In this document: one piece after another, positions 56,331 through 64,000 of the stretch | Layout of the letters: each line of letters opens with the position of its first letter | How positions within the stretch are numbered: the stretch's first letter is position 1 | Source: Plazaster borealis | Lineage: Eukaryota > Echinodermata > Asteroidea > Forcipulatida > Labidiasteridae | Length of the DNA stretch: 64,000 nucleotides | Assembly: GCA_021014325.1 (NCBI GenBank) | Contig: JAJGQC010000718.1 | Location: 48,431 to 112,430, forward strand | Direction of reading: 5' to 3' | The notes under the pieces: model-generated | What the model was told of the DNA's origin: nothing | Seen by the model: only the letters and a program-made list of their open reading frames with translations | Databases searched by the model: none | Made by a program: the position numbers and the translations under genes

Positions 56331-59300
56331 CTATTTGCTTTAAACCAATTGCATTTTTGCTTATGCTTATTCAAATTTTACATGAATTGGACACTGAACT
56401 TTGATATACCTGCATGAATTCCTGCCAAGAGGATTGCAGAAGAGACTAGTCTATCATCTACTTAGCATGCTTAGTGATTGAAAAAGTGCTCATTCCAATC
56501 TGCACGACATTGCGCAATGTACATTATTTAACGATGATCATTTTGTAAATATTAGAGTAACTTAGAGCATTAGAGTAGCTACTGGAGTGATCAAAGTTTT
56601 CAACTCCCGGAGCACAAAACTGCTTCCTTTAGCGTAACTAGCTTTAGCGTAATTAGTATTAAAAAAAAAAAAACCCATGGCCATGGCGTAGTTAACTTAA
56701 AGTAATACATTTTGAGACTTAGGGCCCCTCTTGAACAAATTGGTAGAAGAATAACGAATAATGCCTTTTCAGATTTCTTTTAACCCAAAGCAATGCAGGT
56801 CGACTGAGATGGAGTACGTTTGAGTCTAAGGGACTTAAGACGTGAGGACACGTCTTCCCGGAGGAGGGAGCTGTGTAGTGAAAATACCCCCTTTTCACAA
56901 TAGTGGTACAACTGTATTGTTCAGTGCTCAGCTTCCTCCCCTGAGGAGGATGTGGACTAGTCCAGGTCAGTGACTGTTGAGATTGACAGCTTGGTCCTTT
57001 CTTCAATTTGTGTTTCTTTATCAAACTTTACATTCATGCATCCCCCTGTATACTTTGTTGGTAAAACCCACCGAACCAGTTCCTTTTGTTAAGATACCCG
57101 ATTGACACATGTAATGGCCAATTTAGTACACTTTTTTTCATGAGTGACATTTCTTTAGTCTTTAATTCCACAGCCCTGGTCAGATAATACTAGGCTGGGT
57201 TGAGTTGGCTTTTTGGGTGCGGCCAGGCAACATCTTGTGTGTGGAGGGCTGAGGCTTGGCATACTAGGTTGATGAGAGTATGTATTTGCATTGGTGCGCT
57301 GCATGCTAGCTCCGATTTCATGTCAGTTTCCTTGATTATTTAGAGGGTATTTCTAAAGTTAGCATACCCATTTTATTTACTATATAGTTCTGTACCAGCC
57401 ACAAATTCTCTACATTTAGTTTGCCCCACAAAATTCTGTCTTATTACATGCATTTTTAGGAATACTTTCAATACTTATTTTCTGTTGTATCAATAAGAGG
57501 GCCCAGGTCTCAACCTTTGAGTTTGAGTAATTTTGTATGTAGGTTTTTGAGCAGTAATTAAATTGCTTTTGTGGCTAGGAAGTAAAAGCCACCCCTAAAA
57601 CTGTGGTTCGTTTCTTAACTTGTTTGTTGCGCCCCGTCTACGCTACAAAATCATGGCTGTGCTTACCGCCGTACTCTGTGCTTGCGACCACCATTCTTCG
57701 CTTACAGGGCAAGCGCTGCAGGGCTCAAATTTGGGGTAAAATTCCACAAGATTGCAGGGCTTGTAACTCAGCATTTTTACCGCACCAGAATTTAATTTAC
57801 AAGACTAGAATCTAAATGAGAAAGAACTTTCTAAAAAGACTAACATGTAAACTGTTTTCATTTGGACAATAACTAAGAGGGAAGATTTATCTCATTTGTC
57901 TTATGGGTAAGTATACTTTGTTGCTCACTACAGAATTGAAAGTTTTTACCAGAATCAAACTCAAAGTCAACATTTGAACACCATTTCTTTAAATTATAGA
58001 TACTACACAGTGAGGTAGGCCTATTGTAACTGCTGATAAATGAGTCTAAGCTTGGACGATTGGTTGCGCCCTTCATCTTTATGTTAGATAGACATTTTGT
58101 TGGTCTCACGTTGTCTCCGTCGTAAATTACAGAAGTTCTTAGCCAGTTTATATGAGCGTCCTTTCAATCCCATGACCCGAGGACAGAGTTTTTACATGAA
58201 TATAGTGAAAGATAAAACAGTGACACACAGTGACACACAGTGAAACAACAGTGAGTAGTGAATAAGAGAATTACTTCTAGTGAACTAGTGTATTATTGAT
58301 CACTTGAACTTGTGAATCTGTGAAGTTACAAGCTAGAATAAACCAAGGGAGCAGCTTTAATGAACAAAGTGAATTGACAGAGTGAACATTGCTGAAGTTA
58401 TTATTGAGCATTCTGAGATGTAGGACATTTTGTATTTAACATAGAAACTGCAACCGCCACACCTATTATTATTGTTCAATTGTACAACACAAGACAGTCA
58501 AACTTATTCAATTCTGAGTTTAGTGGCCCGATGCCAAAATCACTGCCCTCGGGCCTGCGGTCCAGTGTAAAATTCGAGCCCTGTGCCGATTTCTTTGCTA
58601 GCTGTGTAAGCGAAGAATGCCTAGTAACGTGGAGTACGCACGCGCACAAGCAAACACTCCCTGCTAACCTGTGAAATACGCTTCCCCGAGCGCCAATTTT
58701 TTGCTTACGGTCAGCAGAGCCATGAAATTTGAATGGATTTTATATTGGATAACTGATCATATGTTCAATATTTTGGTTTCACCACGACACTGATGTGTGA
58801 TAAACATCATATAATCAGTGCTTTTCAAGTCCTGTGGAGAATCAAACAAAAACAGGCTACTAGGTTGTGATATGAACCCATGAACCCCGGATTCTTATAC
58901 CGCTAGATTTTGTTTTGGTTTTACCCCTAAACTGATGTGTTTCCAAATCCTGCAGAAAAACAAATTCCACAGGATACTTGGGTGGGATTGAAATCCACAA
59001 CCTGCACATTCTAGTGCAGGGCCCAATTTCATAGAGTTGCTTAAGCACTAAAAGTAGCTAAGCGCAACAAAAATTTGCTTACCAGAATGCGGTAACCGAC
59101 CAAAACACCATGTCACATGTACCATTTGTGACAGGCATCCTGCTCATTTCTGCTAAGCAGAGAATTGTTAAGCGATATTATCTGCCAAAGCAGCCCTAAG
59201 ACATTGGGCCCAGATGTCTTTGAGACCACCGAGGGTGCCCGGTGACAAGAGAGCAGTTTGAATCCTTTCATTAGCAGTGGTTACAGCAAACAATTAACAC

Positions 59301-59595
59301 TTTCACACGCAGACCGGTCGCTACCGGTTTAAATCCCTTCCAAAAAATAGTTGTAAAATGAAAAAAAAAGATCGTACGACCACACAGTTTTCAGAATGGG
59401 AAAGAGGACTCTTGAGGGTGCTATATTGTGACCTGTTTTTTTTTTTTTTTGGGGGGGGGGTCACCATTTGCCAAAAAAAGAGTTAACTAATGTGTCCATA
59501 TGATCAATTTATCACTAAAATTATTGGTGCATGAAAGGGTTAATAGATGTAACAATTGCATCAGGGCTAAACGAATAAATTGGCTTGATATTTAC
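56331..59595. other. Intron or retrotransposon 3' flank
   Basis: GGAGGAGGGAGC followed by TGTGTAGTGAAAATACCC at about 56,858-56,885 looks like a polypurine tract and LTR start, but no matching upstream LTR exists here. A short tandem GTGACACACA lies near 58,220. Degraded SINE family B copies (58,770-59,300) enclose a family-2 element (59,019-59,212). No exon is recognised. Confidence 0.5.
59019..59212. repeat. Palindromic MITE-like family 2, nested in SINE B
   Basis: It runs from GGGCCCAATTTCATAGAGTT to AGACATTGGGCCC. Left flank CACATTCTAGTGCA and right flank AGATGTCTTTGAGACCACCG are the two halves of a family B SINE body. Confidence 0.75.
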
Positions 59596-59700
59596 ATCTC
59601 TTGTGCCGATGCATGGTGGGACTTGATGAGGCACTTCTCTTGCGTTTGGAACTTGGAGCCTTGGATCTGGAGCGGGAAAGCCTGTCTGTTGTTACCTTGG
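59596..59700 (-). CDS. Probable CEP95-like internal exon, Ser/Arg-rich
   Basis: 105 nt, phase 1-1, acceptor CTCTTTACAG, donor GAGAT|GTAAAT. It reads KVTTDRLSRSRSKAPSSKRK and then RSASSSPTMHRHKR, a basic, serine-rich, likely disordered segment. It joins the 60,312 exon in frame. Assignment to the CEP95-like gene rests on strand, position and phase only. Confidence 0.5.
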
Positions 59701-59764
59701 CTGTAAAGAGTAAAGATACAGAGGCGACTGTCAAATATTGCTTATGAAATTTGCAATGATTTGG

Positions 59765-59897
59765 GTGGGGTTGAACAAAGAAAAATTAACTAGAGCGGGA
59801 TTTGATCTAACGACCTCTGGTTTAACGTACTGGCGCTCTACCAACTGAGCTATCTAGCCATATGTTGGCGGTCTCCCTATTTTGTCAACATCTTTGT
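59765..59897 (-). mobile_element. tRNA-derived SINE, family A
   Basis: The minus strand has GGGAGACCGCCAACATATGG, TAGCTCAGTTGGTAGAGCG, a B-box variant GTTAGATCAAATCCCGCTC and the tail TTAATTTTTCTTTGTTCAAC. Confidence 0.8.
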
Positions 59898-60311
59898 TCA
59901 GGGGTGCCAGTCAGAAGCCATTCAACCGTAAACTGCCGTGTAGCCAGGGATCACACCCAAGTTTACAATACAACCTGGGAAGCGGCAGCCAGGGGATCAC
60001 CTTAATGGGATGCAACTTTTTTTATTTTCATATATCAAGTAATGAACCACAAGGGAAACTGAAATTAGCAATGGCAAGATCCACATTGATATTAAAAATT
60101 CAATTCAATTCAGATACACATTTATTTCTATACTTTTAAGAGAAAAATGAATACTTTTTAAAAAGGATGAGGGCGGGAACAATCAACTATTTGTTTTTTT
60201 TACTTGGCCTAATGTGATGTAGTTTAGGGTATGCTTCTTCTTGGAAACAAACTAAAACATTAATTAGGGGATACTCTACTCTATTCAATTGTTGGTTACA
60301 TTTGAACTTAC

Positions 60312-60381
60312 TACTGTATTTATTGGCTGGCTGGTACTTGCTTGTCTTGGGACCGCTGAAAACCTTCTTGTATTCAGCATC
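60312..60381 (-). CDS. Probable CEP95-like internal exon
   Basis: 70 nt, acceptor CTCTTTGCAG, donor CAGTA|GTAAGT, phase 0 in and 1 out. It reads DAEYKKVFSGPKTSKYQPAN followed by KYS. Both splice sites are good. It could belong to the neighbouring coiled-coil gene instead. Confidence 0.5.
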
Positions 60382-62282
60382 CTGCAAAGAGATTCAAAAG
60401 TTTCATGATTGCACACAAATCTCAAAATCCGAAAAAATAAAAAAATAGGCGTAATTGCATTTGTGCACAAATGCAGAGCTGTTTCGTGTATATTTTTTTT
60501 CAAATTAATCAAGTGAATATGAAAGTGTTGTAGTGTGTTTATAATCAACTTAATAATACAATATTTAATGCCTTGTGAGATCGAATTCATTGTCTACATA
60601 TATATCTTGTAAAACTGTACCTTTAAGATAATATAACCTGAGAAATGATGACGTCATGATGACGTCAAATATTTTTCGAATCAGTAATGACATATCAAGC
60701 CTGTTTAAAAAAGAATTTGGATTAAAGCATTTTCCGTTAGCAATTTCTGACTTAAAGGGGCAAAAAATGCTTCATTGGTTTTCTGGAAGAGTAAAGTTAG
60801 CCCCATCTTCAATATTTCAATCAAGACATAATTATAACCAACTTGTGAAAACGTCACCGAATCGGTGGTAAAAAAAAAAGGGACTAATTTGTCAGGCATT
60901 TTTCTGCAAGCTTATGTGTAAATTTGGATTTCAGGAATAGCCATTTGTGAGTTAGATTTGAATAACGTCTGGTACAATGACTTGCTTTAGTCACAAGTTA
61001 CCGAATTCCTCAGACTGAGTTCCTCAGATTATAGACACAGTTGCTATGTCACATGGTTCATGGTAAGTTTTTGTAGAGCAACCTCCAGATAAGAAAACCC
61101 TGGTACCATTGTGCCAGACACATTCATTCAGAATTGTGTATGGGTGTTCAGCATCTCTTACGCAACTACGCAAAACCTTGCCCTAAATCAAGTAACACAG
61201 CAACTGTCTATTTCGTCTAAAGAATTCAAATTTTAAGAGGTAACTTGTGACTAAGCAAGCCATTGTACCAGACATTATTTAAATCTGACTCGCAAATGGC
61301 TTATTGAAATAATCAACAATGAGTTGGGGAAATATTTAGCTGTGGAGTGTTAAAAGAATGGACATTCTATACATAGTGCGCGAGTTCGGTGCATTAGACC
61401 GCTCAACCATGCCACGTCGTTGCTGCAAGGTCTACTGCACTTCACTCATTTGTTAATAATAGACTGTACAAGTCTCGCGCATATTTGAACTTCCGGGACC
61501 ATCGTGGTCCCAACCATATGGAGATCTACGTGGGGAAGATTTTGTTTTGTCAATTATTTTAGTTTACCGTGGTTTATGACCCCGAAAAAAATATATATTG
61601 TAGGGAATGTAATACTAAGTGATAAAAAATGAAAGTAAAATCAACTCAACAATATAACAAAGAAAACCAGAGAATTATACTTGACCTCAGCTTATGGTTA
61701 CTGCAAAAAATTAAGAATTTTGTGCTCAACTCCGATCACAAAACTTATGTAAACGCTTGCTATGGATGACGCGTCACGCGTCAATTTTACGCCCGTGTGA
61801 CCATCGCGAATCCATTTAAGAGGTTTCTGAAAAGTTAAGATCAACTTTGTCATTAGATGTAATTTAAAACAAAGATTTGATTTTAGAGAAAAAATCATTC
61901 CTTCATTGACGTGTTTTCTCAATCCGATACGCGCGAGACTTGCGCAGTCTATGGTTGAACTCATGAACTTTGCATTCTAGTGCGGCAGAGATTGATTCAT
62001 TGGTCAGCATAAAAAGAATGTATATGTGCTTTATGGAATCAGCCCCTATTAATAACACTGGTGGTTTGGGTGTGTAGTACAAAACCCACCAAAATCAAAC
62101 AGGATTTAATGTCTGGAATTTCAGCTTTGACGGGTCAGGCCATTTTCATCTAGCAAAGGGTACTTTCACAGACAAGTTTAAAATCATGGGTATATTTTAA
62201 AGGGGCGCCAGGTACAAGGCAAGGGCCAACAGATGCCATTGCCTTTGGTGGCCGTAGTACAATTCCGGGCCTGCTGCAGTAC
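60382..62282. other. Intron or intergenic sequence
   Basis: TGATGACGTCA occurs twice near 60,646-60,665, forming a small direct repeat with CRE-like palindromes. ACTTGTGACTAAGCAAGCCA and the related CTTGCTTTAGTCACAAGTTA (61,244 and 60,980) form a loose inverted repeat of about 280 bp span. No exon is recognised. Confidence 0.45.
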
Positions 62283-62445
62283 CTCATCTTTGGACTTGGT
62301 CAGACGTTCAATCAGGTCCTCTGACTTGCTGTACTGCACCCTTTCTAAGTCCTCACAGCGTCGCTGCCAGTCAAACTCAGCTTGGGTCCTAGATCTCTCT
62401 AGATTAGCCTCTCTCTCTATGGCTAGAGACAACTCCTTCTTGTAT
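62283..62445 (-). CDS. Coiled-coil exon, possibly CCDC57-like
   Basis: 163 nt, acceptor ATTATTATTAG, donor GATGAG|GTACTG, phase 2 in and 0 out. It reads YKKELSLAIEREANLERSRT, AEFDWQRRCEDLERVQYSKS and EDLIERLTKSKDE. It is continuous helix with no proline, and DWQRRCED is reminiscent of CCDC57; that match is from memory and uncertain. Its acceptor lies within the ATT tail of the SINE at 62,445-62,880, an unusual position. Confidence 0.6.
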
Positions 62446-62880
62446 CTAATAATAATAATAATAATGGCTTCTTATATAGCGTACATATCCGTCACTCAAT
62501 GACGCTCAAGGCGCTTCAACATTCATTATTTTCCTGCAAGGTAGTTGTGGAGCTACGTTTTTGAAGTATGAGACCAATTCCTTTACATAGCACCATGTAA
62601 TGGTTTACAAGGTGCTGTGGCGCAATATGCTGCCAATCAAACCAGAAACACCGGGGCGAACCCCTTCTCTTTTCGAAAAGTGCACTGGGTTCTTTTACGT
62701 GCATAACACAACACACGGGACCAACGGCTTTACGTCCCATCCGAAGGACGAAGCATGTGGTTAAGTGTCTTGCTTAAGGACACAAGTGTCACGACTGGGA
62801 TTCGAACCAAACACTCTGCTGATCACAAACACCAGAGCTTGAGTTCGGTGTTCTTATCTGCTCGGGCACGACACGCCATC
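62445..62880 (-). mobile_element. tRNA-derived SINE, family C, fullest copy
   Basis: The tRNA-like head lies at about 62,790-62,880 (minus strand; B-box region GGTTCGAATCCCAGTCG) and the body has CCTTAAGCAAGACACTTAAC and CATCCGAAGG-like text. The 3' end is GATATGTACGCTATATAAG plus an ATT repeat. The tail resembles that of the LINE at 31,020-31,500. The ATT tail supplies the polypyrimidine-like tract and AG used by the adjacent coiled-coil exon. Confidence 0.75.
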
Positions 62881-62929
62881 TGTGGATGATATTAAGAACT
62901 TTTAATTCAACACTAGGGCCTGGGCCCAA

Positions 62930-63010
62930 TTTCATAAAGCTGTTTACACGTAAGCAAATTGTTGTGCTTACTACAGCAGAGAAACATGCTTAAGTGTACT
63001 TCATAAATGA
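62930..63010. repeat. Family-2 fragment
   Basis: GGGCCCAATTTCATAAAGCT opens the family-2 terminus. The copy decays after about 80 bp. Confidence 0.6.
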
Positions 63011-63477
63011 ACAAGAACATTTTTATGAATTTAGTATGGATTTTCCGATGCTTTTTTGGTAATTTACCAGTATTTAGCAATGTATCAATGTCCCCCTTAG
63101 ATTGTTAGTAGAAAAGCATAGAATAGAATGATTAATTTAGCCATTGCTCAAAAAACAATCATATGAATTTGTAATTTATTTATTTCATGATTGTTGTGCC
63201 GTTGTGTACATTGAATGGAATGAGTGCATTATAAATCAATAAATTATTATTATTTCATTTTATCACTTGCCGATAAAATACATTATTCAATGGACACTCA
63301 CAGCATGGTTGTGGTGCGTATACCCAGGGGGGTAAGTGGCTGGTTTTGTCATGTTGGGCGGGCTACCCAAATCATGTCCAGTTGGTCTTTGCCAAAGTGA
63401 CCTTGCATATTTCCCAGGTCGAATCTGGGGATCCTTTTGCAAATTGGCATGCCCTCAGAGAATAATATTATCATTAC

Positions 63478-63649
63478 TTGTTGTCCTGACTTTTCTGTAT
63501 CTTCTTTTCTCTGGACCAGTTCTGCTTTGAGTTTGGTCTGGGTCTCTCTGAACGTCGTTATGGCAAGATCCTTAGTGACCATGTCTTGGGAGACCTTGGC
63601 TAGCTGGACATCCGAGTGCCGCCTAACATCTTCAATCTCATGCTGGAGT
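63478..63649 (-). CDS. Coiled-coil exon, possibly CCDC57-like
   Basis: 172 nt, acceptor TTTTGTTAAAG, donor CAACAA|GTAATG, phase 2 in and 0 out. It reads LQHEIEDVRRHSDVQLAKVS, QDMVTKDLAITTFRETQTKL and KAELVQRKEDTEK. It ends in phase 0, whereas the 62,283 exon starts in phase 2, so at least one more exon should lie between them. It is the same strand and style of coiled coil, so probably the same gene. Confidence 0.6.
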
Positions 63650-63854
63650 CTTTAACAAAATAAAGTTGACCAAATTAAAACAGTGAGCTGAACATCTCGC
63701 TTTTTGCTCTTTTATCAAATGTTGTGCTTCTCGTATACTGTTAAAATATTTTACATTTTTTGTTTTTTATTGATCTATATATTTTTATAGCTAAAGTGCA
63801 CACTGGGAAGTAATGAAATGTTTTTATTGTGATATTACAACAGTATAATAAATA

Positions 63855-63990
63855 ATTTAGGGCTGAACAAACAAAAATTGACTCGAGCAGGACTTGAACC
63901 TGCGACCTTCGGATTAACGTGCCGGCGCACTACCAACTGAGCTATCTAGCCCTAATGTTGGCGGTCTCCCTACAATGTCAATATCTTGTT
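63855..63990 (-). mobile_element. tRNA-derived SINE, family A
   Basis: The minus strand has GGGAGACCGCCAACATTAGG, GATAGCTCAGTTGGTAGTGC, CAGGTTCAAGTCCTGCTC and the tail GTCAATTTTTGTTTGTTCAG. Confidence 0.8.
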
Positions 63991-64000
63991 CTGGGATGCC

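Larger units (their letters stand above)
46676..60381 (-). pseudogene. CEP95: CEP95-like centrosomal coiled-coil gene, 3' part, with lesions
   Basis: Four minus-strand exons (49,740-49,891; 49,364-49,497; 48,063-48,147; 46,676-46,840) give a continuous C-terminus. It includes QREMKETRAKDRALQSKV, ARRYCDEF, MMKRRTK, IFKRLFEDGLKIQK, DLRNYAREKREE, QFSMLAETI and a terminal EYFRQLEADWLRSDLQVASY. This order matches my recollection of vertebrate CEP95, a centrosome and spindle-pole protein. Two upstream exons (59,596 and 60,312) are phase-compatible with each other and probably belong here; the middle and N-terminal exons were not found. Lesions are a TGA at 49,450-49,452 and an apparent missing base near 49,745. 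With splice sites and flanking codons conserved, this is either a recent pseudogene, a polymorphic null, or assembly error. Confidence 0.72.

Noticed and set aside
56858..58700. 3' LTR of the Ty3 element
   Set aside because: A polypurine-like tract and TGTGTAGTG start are suggestive, but no matching copy exists upstream of gag, so an LTR cannot be claimed.

Overview
The window looks like invertebrate deuterostome DNA, most likely from an echinoderm. This is an inference from the gene content: a gene of tandem EGF modules with one CUB module, as in sea-urchin fibropellins, spread over small symmetric phase-1 exons, together with an intron-rich CEP95-like gene. Coding exons occupy only a few percent of the sequence. 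The rest is intron, satellite, minisatellites, tRNA-derived SINEs, LINE tails, MITE-like foldback elements and one Ty3/Gypsy retrotransposon. No bacterial genes, operons or CRISPR arrays are present.

Layout. At 1-9 kb I recognise no gene, only dispersed repeats. At 9,050-30,979 on the minus strand there are 16 consecutive exons of a secreted or cell-surface EGF/CUB protein: 16 EGF modules and one CUB. Almost every EGF exon is exactly 114 nt, phase 1 to phase 1. Neither the start of the gene nor its 3' end is visible. Three modules carry lesions: an in-frame TGA at a cysteine position, a Cys-to-Tyr change, and a splice-phase break next to the CUB. At 31,958-34,091 there are four further minus-strand candidate exons; two of them resemble an ADAMTS disintegrin-like domain.

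From 34,463 to 42,953 lies an 8.5 kb satellite array, about 23 copies of a core block, with a partly regular 1.1 kb higher-order period and a recurring perfect-stem palindrome. From 46,676 to 60,381 (minus strand) lies a CEP95-like centrosomal coiled-coil gene. Its 3' exons are clearly recognisable but carry a premature TGA and an apparent one-base deletion. A long intron of this gene holds a dead Ty3/Gypsy element on the plus strand, which itself carries a palindromic MITE. At 62,283-63,649 (minus strand) are two more coiled-coil exons, possibly from a CCDC57-like gene.

The genes show no functional linkage. The main story is mobile DNA: at least a dozen copies of a TTAA-bounded inverted-repeat family, some hit by other elements; a second palindromic family with GGGCCCAATTTCAT ends; three tRNA-derived SINE families, one with a tail resembling a local LINE; and fully palindromic foldback elements. 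Several coding lesions could be real decay or assembly errors, and the sequence alone cannot separate these.
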